DNA from: Microthrixaceae bacterium
GTDB lineage: Bacteria; Actinomycetota; Acidimicrobiia; Acidimicrobiales; Microtrichaceae
Length of the DNA: 43,625 bases
Reading direction: 5' to 3'
NCBI GenBank assembly: GCA_007118345.1
Contig: SKRR01000305.1
Location: 1-43,625, forward strand
Each line of letters begins with the position of its first letter. The first letter of the stretch is position 1. Both the position numbers and the translations under genes were made by a program. This document shows, one piece after another, positions 30,423-38,372 of this stretch. The notes beneath the pieces are model-generated. The model did not search any database, was not told where the DNA came from, and saw nothing but the letters and a program-made list of their open reading frames with translations.

Positions 30423-31978
30423 CCAGCACATCCAACGATCGGCGGACCAAGCGCGATCTGTCCAAGTGGTGGGAGTCGGCCGTCGTCTACCAGATCTACC
30501 CTCGCAGCTTCGCCGACTCGTCGGGCGACGGCGTGGGCGACCTGAACGGCATCAGCAGCCATCTGGACCATCTCGCCCGTCTGGGAGTCGACGCGATCTG
30601 GCTCTCCCCCTTCTTCCGCTCGCCGATGGCCGACTTCGGGTACGACATCTCGGACCACACCGAGGTCGACCCGTTGTTCGGCACCCTCGAGGACGCCGAT
30701 GCGCTCATCGATGCCGCGCACGCTCATGGAGTGAAGGTGCTCGTCGACTTCGTGCCGAACCACGTGTCGGACCAGCACCCGTGGTTCCGTTCCGCAGTCA
30801 CCGAGCCGGAGGGCCCGCACCGGGAGTGGTTCGTCTGGCGCGACCCCGCTCCTGACGGCGGTCCACCCAACAACTGGACCCGCGCCTTCTCCCCAGAACC
30901 GGCCTGGACCCTCGACGAGCGCAGCGGCCAGTACTACCTCCACCTGTTCCTCCCCGAGCAACCCGACCTGAACTGGTCCAACCCCGATCTCGTCACCGAG
31001 ATGCACCGGGTGCTCGAGATCTGGCTCGACCGTGGCGTCGACGGGTTCCGGGCCGATGTCATCCACTGCATCGGCAAGGACGACCGACTCGCCGACCTGC
31101 CCGAGGAACTCGTCGGCCTGCCCGCGATGCTCCAGGACTTCGGCCCCGGCACCCACGAGCAGCTTCGTGCCCTGCGGGCGCTGCTCGACGCCCACCCCGC
31201 CCGGCCGGTGATGGTGGGCGAGACCTACGTCCTCGATCCGGTGACCATGGCCAGCTACCTGGGCGAGGACGACGAGCTGCACCTCGCGTTCAACTTCTCC
31301 GCGCTGCACTGTCCGTGGGATGCGCAACGCTGGCGACGTGAGATCGAGCTGGTGACCGAACTGCTCGAACCGCGTGACGCCTGGCCGACCTGGGTGCTCT
31401 CGAACCACGACGTGACCCGACACGCCGAACGTCTCGGCAGCGAAGCTCGTGCTCGCGCCGCTGCGGTGTTGTTGCTCACGCTGCGGGGAACTCCCTTCCT
31501 CTACCAGGGCGAGGAGCTGGGCCTGGTCGATGCAGTGGTCGGTGAGGAGCAACGGGTCGATCCGGGAGGACGGGACGGCTGTCGTGCCCCGATCCCCTGG
31601 GTAGCAGACCCCGGCCACGGCTGGCCCGCCACGCCCTGGCTCCCGTTCCCACCCGACTCGGAGCGGCGAGCGGCGTCGGCCCAGTACGACGACGCCGGAT
31701 CGATGTTCGAGCACTACCGGCGACTGCTCGCCCTCCGCCGGCGCACCGTGGCGCTCCGACTGGGCGAGCAGGAGCTGCTCGACGCACCTGCCGGTGTCCT
31801 GCGGTGGCGACGGCGCCACTCCGGCGAGGAGATCGAGGTGGCGGTGAACTTCACCGGCGACGCGGTCGAGCTCGCCGTGAGCCCCGGTCGGGTGATCGGT
31901 GGCACGTCGCTGCCCGGAGCGGACCTGCCGCCCGGGACACTCGGGCCCGACGAGGCCCGCATCGTCGAGCTCGCCTGA
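30419..31978 (+). CDS. GH13 alpha-glucosidase/oligo-alpha-glucosidase
   Basis: The 519-residue enzyme of the alpha-amylase family (GH13, maltase/oligo-1,6-glucosidase group) has the TIM-barrel motifs in order: AVVYQIYPRSFADSSGDGVGDLNG, VLVDFVPNH, DGFRADVIH with nucleophile D213, VMVGETYV with acid/base E268, and VLSNHD with D331. The small beta domain follows. There is no signal peptide, so it should act on cytoplasmic maltose, sucrose, trehalose or isomalto-oligosaccharides; the exact substrate is open. The start ATG 30419 fits the family N-terminus (KWWESAVVYQIYPRSF). The TauE/SafE gene follows by three bases. Confidence 0.92.
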   Translation: MTSTSNDRRTKRDLSKWWESAVVYQIYPRSFADSSGDGVGDLNGISSHLDHLARLGVDAIWLSPFFRSPMADFGYDISDHTEVDPLFGTLEDADALIDAAHAHGVKVLVDFVPNHVSDQHPWFRSAVTEPEGPHREWFVWRDPAPDGGPPNNWTRAFSPEPAWTLDERSGQYYLHLFLPEQPDLNWSNPDLVTEMHRVLEIWLDRGVDGFRADVIHCIGKDDRLADLPEELVGLPAMLQDFGPGTHEQLRALRALLDAHPARPVMVGETYVLDPVTMASYLGEDDELHLAFNFSALHCPWDAQRWRREIELVTELLEPRDAWPTWVLSNHDVTRHAERLGSEARARAAAVLLLTLRGTPFLYQGEELGLVDAVVGEEQRVDPGGRDGCRAPIPWVADPGHGWPATPWLPFPPDSERRAASAQYDDAGSMFEHYRRLLALRRRTVALRLGEQELLDAPAGVLRWRRRHSGEEIEVAVNFTGDAVELAVSPGRVIGGTSLPGADLPPGTLGPDEARIVELA

Positions 31979-31981
31979 CGA

Positions 31982-32809
31982 ATGGACCTCCCCCTGGTCG
32001 CGCTGGTGCTCCTCGGCGCGATGAGCGCGCTGCTGGGCAGCCTCGGCGGCATCGGTGGCGCGACGCTTCTGGTCCCCACGCTGCTCGCTCTCGACGTCGA
32101 CCCACTGCTCGCTGCACCGCTGGGGCTCCTGGTGGTCGCCGCAGGCTCGCTCGCTGCCGCGGCTCGCCAGCTCGACGATGGGCTCGTCCACCACCGACTC
32201 GGGCTCACGATCGAGCTCACCGCCTCGGTGGGGACCGTCGCCGGAGCACTGCTGGCCACCCAGATCCCGGCGGTGTGGCTCGCCCGGCTCCTCGGCGTGG
32301 CGGCGCTCGGCGGAGCGGTCGCGGCACTCGCCCGTCGCGGTGTCCGGAACCTCCCGGTCGCTGCGTTCGACGCGGACGTGGGTGGCGAGTGGCCCGGAAC
32401 CCTGGGCGGCCAGTACTCCCTGGCGGGGCGGATGGTGCCCTATCAGGCCCGGAACCTGCCCGGCGGGCTCGCCGTCTCGCTCGTCGCGGGCGCGATCGCG
32501 GGAATGTCCGGCGTCGGCGGCGGCTTCGTCAAGACTCCGGCGATGTCGGAGATCATGAAGGTCCCGGTCAAGGTCGCGGCCGCCACGACCACCTTCACCC
32601 TCGGCATCACCGCATCGACGGGGTTGCTGATCTTCGCGGTGCAGGGCCGCATCGAGGTCCGAAACGGCGCCGCGATCGTGCTCGGAGCGCTCGCCGGGGG
32701 CCTCACAGGTGCACGCCTGCAGTCGCGCCTGCCTGCCGTTGCAGTGCGGATCGCGACCGGCGCGCTCCTCGTCGCCGTTGCACTCGTCGTGATCGGCCGC
32801 ACGCTGTGA
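31982..32809 (+). CDS. TauE/SafE-family membrane exporter
   Basis: The 275-residue polytopic protein has about seven to eight membrane segments and the repeated Gly-rich motif of the family, LGSLGGIGGATLLVPTLLAL near the N-terminus and AGMSGVGGGFVKTPAM in the second half. Members move sulfite, sulfonates or other organic anions; the substrate here is unknown. A soluble insert (about residues 118-155) contains GGEWPGTLGGQYSLAGRMVPY. It starts three bases after the alpha-glucosidase stop and its stop overlaps the next gene (GTGA), which belongs to the DUF1634 family that often accompanies such transporters. Confidence 0.88.
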   Translation: MDLPLVALVLLGAMSALLGSLGGIGGATLLVPTLLALDVDPLLAAPLGLLVVAAGSLAAAARQLDDGLVHHRLGLTIELTASVGTVAGALLATQIPAVWLARLLGVAALGGAVAALARRGVRNLPVAAFDADVGGEWPGTLGGQYSLAGRMVPYQARNLPGGLAVSLVAGAIAGMSGVGGGFVKTPAMSEIMKVPVKVAAATTTFTLGITASTGLLIFAVQGRIEVRNGAAIVLGALAGGLTGARLQSRLPAVAVRIATGALLVAVALVVIGRTL

Positions 32810-33114
32810 ACGATGCCGCCCCCCTCGAGGACCCACCACCGGACCCGCGCCGCAACCGGTTCGTTCCGCTCTCCATCGCCATGCTGCGACTGCTGGCGGC
32901 GATCGCGGTGTTGGCGCTGCTGACGGTGCTCGCCCCGCAACCGTGGGACGTCGCTGCTGGCTGGGCGATGGTCGGTGTGCTGGTCGCGGCACCGCTGTTC
33001 CGGGTCCTGTGGTTGGTCCAGCGTTGGCTGCGACGCGGCGACCCGCGCTACGCGGTCGTGGGCATGGCCGTCCTCGCAGTGGTGCTGGCGGGCGCCGCGC
33101 TCGCAGCGATCTGA
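32806..33114 (+). CDS. DUF1634-like membrane protein
   Basis: From GTG 32806 the product is 102 residues with three membrane segments (LSIAMLRLLAAIAVLALLTVL, WAMVGVLVAAPLFRVLWLV and AVVGMAVLAVVLAGAALAAI). It overlaps the TauE/SafE stop by four bases, and this pair is frequent in bacteria, so it is probably an accessory subunit of the transporter. Its stop lies four bases from the stop of the opposing RNase D gene, with no terminator hairpin between. Confidence 0.8.
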   Translation: MNDAAPLEDPPPDPRRNRFVPLSIAMLRLLAAIAVLALLTVLAPQPWDVAAGWAMVGVLVAAPLFRVLWLVQRWLRRGDPRYAVVGMAVLAVVLAGAALAAI

Positions 33115-33118
33115 GGCT

Positions 33119-34282
33119 TCAGCCAGCCCGGTCCTCGAGGCGGAGCCCGACGTCACGGTCGAACGCGAGTGCGGCCTCGCCGGCGACGAGACGTCGGATG
33201 GGTTCGCCCACGATCTCCGCACGCCACCCCTTGGTCAGTCTCGCCCCCTCGACCCCGCGCAGCAGGTCCTCGAGATCGGAACGCGTCGCGAGCAAGGCGG
33301 TCTCGAGGTCGAGATCGCGAGCGCGCTGGCTGACCCACGCCGACACCAGGGGCACCGCAGGTCGGAGCTCGGCCGGCATCTCCGGAACCTGCGAGGCCGG
33401 TGGCCGCGCCGGGGTGGAGCGCTCCGAGGCACGCACGACCTCCAGCAGTTCGTCAGCCAGCCCGCCACGCAGGTTCCGGCCGTCGACCCCACGCAACGAA
33501 CGCAGTTCCTCGGCGGTGTGCGGCGCCGCTCCAGCCACGCCCACCACCCCGAGATCGGACAGCACGAACCGGGGGGTCTGATCCGTCTCGATCGCCTTTC
33601 GCTCGCGCCAGGCGGCCACGGCTTGCGCGATCGCGAGCGACGAGTCCCTCAGGTGTCGGATCTCCTTGATCCGGCGCCAGGCGTCGTCGGGGTCACGAGG
33701 GCCACGTGTCTCGAGACGAAGGTCCTCGCACGCTTCGTCCACCCATGGAGTTCGGCCCCGTTCCTCGGCTCGCTCGGCGAGCATCGTGTGCAGCTCGAGC
33801 AGGTGCGCGACGTCCGCGGCCGCGTAGGTCAGCTGTGCGTCGCCGAGCGGCCGTCGGAGCCAGTCGGTCAGCCGGTCCGCCTTCGGCACGCGGACCGACA
33901 GCTCGCGTTCGAGCAGGTTCGACAATGACGGTGAGGTGTAGCCCAGGAAGCCGCCGAGCAGCTGGGTGTCGACGAGCCGGGACGGGATCGTGCCGCACGC
34001 CCGTTCCAGCACCTCCAGGTCCTGCCGCGCGGCGTGCATCACGGCGAGACCGGGCCCCTCGAGGATCTTGGACAAGGGGCCCAGATCGACCTCGAGGGCA
34101 TCGACGAGCACGATGCCGTGCTCGTCCGCGACCTGGACGAGCGCGACCTGCGGGAAGTACGTCCGCTCACGGTGGAACTCGGTGTCCACTGCGTAGCGCG
34201 GTTGCCCGACGAGCCGGTCGACGAGGCGCGCCAGGCCGTCCGCGTCGGCGACGAACTCGAAGTCGAGGTCGGTGCCGCTCAC
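33119..34282 (-). CDS. rnd: Ribonuclease D
   Basis: This 387-residue 3'-5' exoribonuclease has the DEDD catalytic domain, with YAVDTEFHRERTYFPQVALVQ (Asp33 and Glu35), VMHAARQDLEVL, LVDTQLLGGFLGY and the last motif YAAADVAHLLELH. One or two HRDC-like domains follow in the C-terminal half (IAQAVAAWRERKA...). It trims tRNA and other small RNA ends. The start GTG 34282 lies three bases after the rhodanese stop, so the two are co-transcribed. Confidence 0.93.
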   Translation of the reverse strand: MSGTDLDFEFVADADGLARLVDRLVGQPRYAVDTEFHRERTYFPQVALVQVADEHGIVLVDALEVDLGPLSKILEGPGLAVMHAARQDLEVLERACGTIPSRLVDTQLLGGFLGYTSPSLSNLLERELSVRVPKADRLTDWLRRPLGDAQLTYAAADVAHLLELHTMLAERAEERGRTPWVDEACEDLRLETRGPRDPDDAWRRIKEIRHLRDSSLAIAQAVAAWRERKAIETDQTPRFVLSDLGVVGVAGAAPHTAEELRSLRGVDGRNLRGGLADELLEVVRASERSTPARPPASQVPEMPAELRPAVPLVSAWVSQRARDLDLETALLATRSDLEDLLRGVEGARLTKGWRAEIVGEPIRRLVAGEAALAFDRDVGLRLEDRAG

Positions 34283-34285
34283 ATC

Positions 34286-34618
34286 TCAACCAGGTTCCGC
34301 GCCGATGGCGACGGGCCGACCCGACTCGATCCACGCCAGGGTGCCACCGCTGACGTTCGCCACCGTCCGGCCGTGCCCCACCAGCAACTCGCAGGCCGAC
34401 TTGCTGCGTGCGCCGGACCGGCAGATGACGTACAGGGGGTCACCGTCGGGGACCTCCGCAACACGCTCCGGCAGCTCCGGCAGCGGCACCAGGAGCGCGC
34501 CCGGGACGTGCGACTCCTCGTACTCGTCGGGCATCCTCACGTCGAGCACCGCGGCGCCTTCTGCGAGTGCTCCGGCGAGCACGTCGACGTGGACCTGGGG
34601 AATGGGCGGAATGGACAC
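34286..34618 (-). CDS. Rhodanese-domain sulfurtransferase
   Basis: This 110-residue single-domain rhodanese has AAVLDVRMPDEYEESHVPGALLVPL and the active-site loop CRSGARS with persulfide Cys66, ending in GGTLAWIESGRPV. It would carry sulfane sulfur in the cytoplasm; the acceptor is unknown. GGAGGT lies upstream of ATG 34618. The tRNA-thiolation genes at 8443-9632 are too far to imply a link. Confidence 0.92.
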   Translation of the reverse strand: MSIPPIPQVHVDVLAGALAEGAAVLDVRMPDEYEESHVPGALLVPLPELPERVAEVPDGDPLYVICRSGARSKSACELLVGHGRTVANVSGGTLAWIESGRPVAIGAEPG

Positions 34619-34697
34619 CGGGTGGACCTCCGATTCTTCGCAAGGGACCTGCTCGACGGGAGGCTACCCGTGTCGACCCGGCGGTCCACCAACGGGC

Positions 34698-35963
34698 TCA
34701 GCGCTCGACGACCCCGCCGTACACGTGGTCACCGCCCCGAGCCGTGCCGTGGTCGGCCACCGCCGCACGGAGGTCGTCGACGAAGGCAGCCGCCACCCGG
34801 TCGTGGCCGGGAGATGCCATCACGTGCAGGCCACCCGGCTGGCGGTCGAGGTTCCAACCACGGTCGTCCATCACGTCGGCGACGGCGTCGAGGTCAGGAG
34901 CGTCGGGGTGTCGGGGATCCGGGCCGAACTCGAACACCGACATGTCCGGATCCGACGTGATGCACAGACCGTCGATCGATCGGACGCCGTCGGCGAAGAC
35001 CGTCGTCGCATCACTGACCCGTCGGGCCAGACGGAGGTAGCCCTCCTCGCCGAGGTGCACCATCGTCGCCCACGCCCCGGCGATCGGCGAGCCGGGACGG
35101 GTGCCCGCCGAGGACGACGAGGCGTACAGCCCTCCTGGCCAGTCGTCGTACATGAAGATCTGCCGGCGGTAGAGGTCGCGATCCCGGTACAGGACGGTCG
35201 AGACGCCCTTGTAGCTGTAGCCGTACTTGTGCAGGTCGGCCGACAGCGAGGTGACGCCGTCGACGTTGAAGTCCCACGGTGCCACGTCATGGCCGATTCG
35301 TTCCCAGTACGGCAGCAAGTACCCACCGAGGCAGGCATCGACATGGCAGAGCACCTCGTGCTCCGCTGCGATCCCGGCGATCTCGGCGATCGGATCGATG
35401 ACGCCGTAGGGATAACACGGTGCCGACACCACCAACAGCGCCGTCCGTCCATCGAGCGCCTCGCGGTAGGCATCGGGATCGGCACGTCCGTCGGCGCGAA
35501 CCGGAAGCGACCGACGCTCGACATCGAGGTAGGCGCAGGCCTTCGCGAACGCGGGATGCGCAGTGGCGGAACAGAGGAGCACCGGGTGATCCACGCCGCG
35601 CTCGCGGGCGTGATCCCGCGCCGTCTGCACCGCGAGGAAGATCGACTCGGTCCCACCCGAGCTGAGGCTGCCGTGACCAGCTCCGAAGAGCGACGTGGCC
35701 ATGTCGATCAGTTCACCCTCCATGCGCAGGAGGGTGCGGTACCGGAAGGGGTTCAGGGCGTTCTCGTGCAGGAACATCGACGCGACCTCGTGCTGCAGGC
35801 GCTCGAGCTCCGGGTCGTCGGTGTTGTACACGAGGCTGAACGCCCGCCCCCCGCGCCAGTCGAGGTCGTGATGGCGTTCTTCGCGGAGCTCGCCGAGCAG
35901 TTCGTCGACGTCACGTCCTTGCGCCGGGGGGCCACCGGTCGTGGGTTGGTCCATCGTGGTCAT
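34698..35963 (-). CDS. PLP-dependent decarboxylase/lyase (group II, sphingosine-phosphate-lyase-like)
   Basis: The 421-residue fold-type I PLP enzyme has SLSSGGTESIFLAVQTARD (phosphate-binding loop, about 99-117), LCHVDACLGGYLLPYWE with the ring-binding D209, and the Schiff-base lysine K246 in SADLHKYGYSYKG. The SSSSAGTRPGSPIAGAW stretch is close to sphingosine-1-phosphate lyase and archaeal-type decarboxylases. The substrate cannot be read. ATG 35963 is one base after the DUF3151 stop, so it is coupled in the patatin-DUF3151 operon; the longer frame to 36209 is a shadow over DUF3151. Confidence 0.87.
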   Translation of the reverse strand: MTTMDQPTTGGPPAQGRDVDELLGELREERHHDLDWRGGRAFSLVYNTDDPELERLQHEVASMFLHENALNPFRYRTLLRMEGELIDMATSLFGAGHGSLSSGGTESIFLAVQTARDHARERGVDHPVLLCSATAHPAFAKACAYLDVERRSLPVRADGRADPDAYREALDGRTALLVVSAPCYPYGVIDPIAEIAGIAAEHEVLCHVDACLGGYLLPYWERIGHDVAPWDFNVDGVTSLSADLHKYGYSYKGVSTVLYRDRDLYRRQIFMYDDWPGGLYASSSSAGTRPGSPIAGAWATMVHLGEEGYLRLARRVSDATTVFADGVRSIDGLCITSDPDMSVFEFGPDPRHPDAPDLDAVADVMDDRGWNLDRQPGGLHVMASPGHDRVAAAFVDDLRAAVADHGTARGGDHVYGGVVER

Positions 35964-35964
35964 C

Positions 35965-36414
35965 TCAGGAAGGTAGTGGCGGCCAGTCGGGATCGCACTG
36001 GTGGAGGAAGTGCCGGCAGCGCTCCTCCTCGTCGACCTCACCGATCTCCGCGGCCGCGGCACGGAGCCCTTCGAGCGCCCGGAGGAACCCACGGTTCGAC
36101 TCGTGCCGCCAACGGACATAGCCACTCCCCCGCCAGCCAGAGGCCCGCAATGTGTCCAGCCCACGGTGGTACCCGACCCGGGCACAGGCGTAGCGCTCGA
36201 CCGGATCACGTCCCAGCTCCGACAGACGCGCCCACCCGTCGAGGAACTTGGGCCACCGAGCGACGACGTCGGCGACCGCGTCCCGACGTTGCTCGACGGG
36301 CTGCTCGAGCGCCGCCTCGAGTGCGGTGACTGCTTCGGCCGGCTCCCGGTTGATCACCGTCTCGGGGGGACCGGAGGCGGAGAGGTTGACGGGTGCATCG
36401 GACATGGCGGCCAT
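35965..36414 (-). CDS. DUF3151 protein
   Basis: The product (149 residues from ATG 36414, 146 from ATG 36405) matches the actinobacterial DUF3151 family: AVADVVARWPKFLDGWARLSELG, RYACARVGYHRGLDTLRASGWRGSGYVRW, then NRGFLRALEGLRAAAAEIGEVDEEERCRHFLHQCDP. It is an all-helical cytoplasmic protein with no known reaction. The start lies directly after the patatin stop and the decarboxylase follows one base after its own stop, so all three are one unit. Confidence 0.85.
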   Translation of the reverse strand: MAAMSDAPVNLSASGPPETVINREPAEAVTALEAALEQPVEQRRDAVADVVARWPKFLDGWARLSELGRDPVERYACARVGYHRGLDTLRASGWRGSGYVRWRHESNRGFLRALEGLRAAAAEIGEVDEEERCRHFLHQCDPDWPPLPS

Positions 36415-36415
36415 G

Positions 36416-37519
36416 CTAGGGCGAGAGCGGCCGTCCTTCGGGGGCGACGTCGTCCGATCGGGCATCCGGCGGCGTGTCCGACACGTCCTCCGGGGCCACC
36501 GGGGCGACCTCGCCGGTCGGCTCGTCGAGCTCGGCTCCCGTGATGATCGCGCCGTCGGGTGACTCGGCGACCTGCTCGGCGCGTCGCACCGCACGACTCC
36601 TGGCGGACAGCACCAGCCGCCCGATCGGGGCGAAGAGCTCGGTCGTGCGTCGACGATCGTCCAGCTGGTCGGAGCGCGCTTCGAGGAACCGCGAGGAGTT
36701 CTCGTAGCCCTGATGGATGAGCTCCTCGGTCCGGCTGAAGTCGTCGTAGCGGATGTCGGGTCGCTCACCCGGAGGCAGCACGACCGCCTCGACACGCGCT
36801 GGCAGGCTGGCCAGGTCGCGAGCGAAGCGGCTGTTGCGTGCGACCCAGTACGCGAGCAGTGCGCCGTCCAGGGGGCGTCGGATCTCGACATCGGGCCGGC
36901 CGTGCGGACCCAGCTGCAGCACGTAGATCGTGCGGCAGCCGAGCTCGACCGCACGGGCGATCGGCACGTTGTCCACCACGCCCCCGTCGACGTAGCGCCG
37001 GCCGTCGATCGTCACCGGCGGGTACACCGCCGGCAGCGCCGCCGACGCGAGGATGGACGGAACCAACTCACCCTCGTCGAACCAACGCTCCACGGCACGA
37101 TCGACGTCGACCGCGACGCACTGGAAGGGCAACGCGAGGTCGTCGAACCGGCGGCGCGATCCGAGCAGCTGTTCCACACCGCCGCGCAGGCCGTCGTTGC
37201 TGTGCAACGACGCGCCCTTGCGGAGCAGCTGGACCGCCGAGGGGATCCGCGACGAGGGCATCACCGTGTCGGTCGCGTGGATCCAATGGTCCTCCAGGCG
37301 CGCCACACCTCCCGGGCCGGGCTCGGCTGCGTACGCAGCGCCGTTGAGCGCGCCGATCGAACACCCCAGCACCACGTCGGGGGTCACGTCGCGCTCCGCG
37401 AGTGCTCGCAGCATGCCCACCTGGATCGCGCCGAGATTGCCGCCGCCGGAGAGCACGAAGGCGATGCGGGGTCGACGGACCGTTCCGTCCCGCCGCGTCA
37501 GGTCGCGCAAGTTGGCCAT
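36416..37519 (-). CDS. Patatin-like phospholipase/esterase
   Basis: This 367-residue protein has the bacterial patatin domain with Gly-rich oxyanion loop FVLSGGGNLGAIQVGML, nucleophile elbow GCSIG (Ser54) and the partner D178-G-G in RRYVDGGVVDNVP. It would hydrolyse acyl esters of lipids. No signal peptide is seen. The C-terminal 80 residues are acidic and Pro/Thr-rich. ATG 37519 lies six bases after TAGCCT with no ribosome binding site, so a leaderless message is likely. Confidence 0.9.
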   Translation of the reverse strand: MANLRDLTRRDGTVRRPRIAFVLSGGGNLGAIQVGMLRALAERDVTPDVVLGCSIGALNGAAYAAEPGPGGVARLEDHWIHATDTVMPSSRIPSAVQLLRKGASLHSNDGLRGGVEQLLGSRRRFDDLALPFQCVAVDVDRAVERWFDEGELVPSILASAALPAVYPPVTIDGRRYVDGGVVDNVPIARAVELGCRTIYVLQLGPHGRPDVEIRRPLDGALLAYWVARNSRFARDLASLPARVEAVVLPPGERPDIRYDDFSRTEELIHQGYENSSRFLEARSDQLDDRRRTTELFAPIGRLVLSARSRAVRRAEQVAESPDGAIITGAELDEPTGEVAPVAPEDVSDTPPDARSDDVAPEGRPLSP

Positions 37520-37525
37520 GGTCCC

Positions 37526-37531
37526 AGGCTA
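37526..37531 (-). promoter_or_regulatory. -10 box of a probable leaderless patatin promoter
   Basis: The minus strand reads TAGCCT, then six bases (GGGACC) to ATG 37519. The identical hexamer and spacing precede the pyruvate kinase gene. Confidence 0.5.
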
Positions 37532-37541
37532 ATGAGCGTGG

Positions 37542-38372
37542 TCACGGCTGCACGTGGACCGAGGGGTCCCCCGTGGCGAGTGCGGCCGTCGTGCGCACCA
37601 GACCGGCGAACTCGTCAGGATGGGTGAGGTGGGCACCGTGCCCGGCGGTCACCAGTTCCGAGAGGTGGCCGTCGGGCAGTCGTTGCTGCAACAGCAGCGC
37701 AGCTGCACGCAGCCGGTCCCCGCTGCGGCCGCCGACGCCGACGGTCACCGGTCGGCGCACCGCCCGCGGCTCCAGTGCGCGGTCCCTTCTGCGGAGATCG
37801 GTCAGTTCCGCGAGCAGCGCAGGCCCTTCCGAGCGTCGCTGCGTCCGGTCGCCCGCACGCAGTCGTTCCCAGCTCGCGTCGCCGACCATCAAGCGGTAGA
37901 AATGCTCGGCGGCCGCCTCGGGCCCGTCGCGTTCACCCACCTCGACGGCGCCGCCGCCGACGCGATCGAACGACTCGTCGAGCGCCGGTACGGGGCTCTC
38001 GAACGCCAGCACCGCCGGCACCTCGGCGAGCCCCTCTGCGACGACGGTCATCGCGATCGTGCCGCCGAGGCTGTGACCGACGATCACCGCCGCGGGATCA
38101 GCCGCCCAGTCGATCACTCGGGCCAGGTCGCGGGCGTGGTCGAGGACGCTCGGAGCCACGCCCGCGTCGAGTGACCCCGCGTACCCGCGCCGGTCGTAGG
38201 CGATCACGTCGAAACCGCCGAGCCGGCGCATGGTGCGCCCGAAGCTCGCCGCCCGGTCCATCGCACCGTGCACGAGCACCACGGTGGCCGACGGTTCGGC
38301 GCCACGTCGACGCAGCACCGCCAACCCGTCCACGTCGTGGCGCTCCAGCGGGCTCGGAGCAGGCGCGGTCAC
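37542..38372 (-). CDS. Alpha/beta-hydrolase
   Basis: The 276-residue product has the alpha/beta-hydrolase order: VVLVHGAMDRAASFG (oxyanion region), VIAYDRRGYAGS, the nucleophile elbow GHSLGG, and a C-terminal His in TAGHGAHLTHPDEFA. The acid is probably Asp in the VGGRSGDRL stretch. It is likely cytoplasmic, and its ester or other substrate is unknown. Its ATG overlaps the pyruvate kinase stop by four bases. Confidence 0.9.
   Translation of the reverse strand: MTAPAPSPLERHDVDGLAVLRRRGAEPSATVVLVHGAMDRAASFGRTMRRLGGFDVIAYDRRGYAGSLDAGVAPSVLDHARDLARVIDWAADPAAVIVGHSLGGTIAMTVVAEGLAEVPAVLAFESPVPALDESFDRVGGGAVEVGERDGPEAAAEHFYRLMVGDASWERLRAGDRTQRRSEGPALLAELTDLRRRDRALEPRAVRRPVTVGVGGRSGDRLRAAALLLQQRLPDGHLSELVTAGHGAHLTHPDEFAGLVRTTAALATGDPSVHVQP

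Noticed and set aside
30398-32992. 864-codon minus-strand open frame
   Set aside because: It is antisense to the alpha-glucosidase and TauE/SafE genes, which have full family motifs; no motif is visible in this frame.
34272-36329. 685-codon plus-strand open frame
   Set aside because: It is antisense to the PLP decarboxylase and DUF3151 genes; no recognisable domain.
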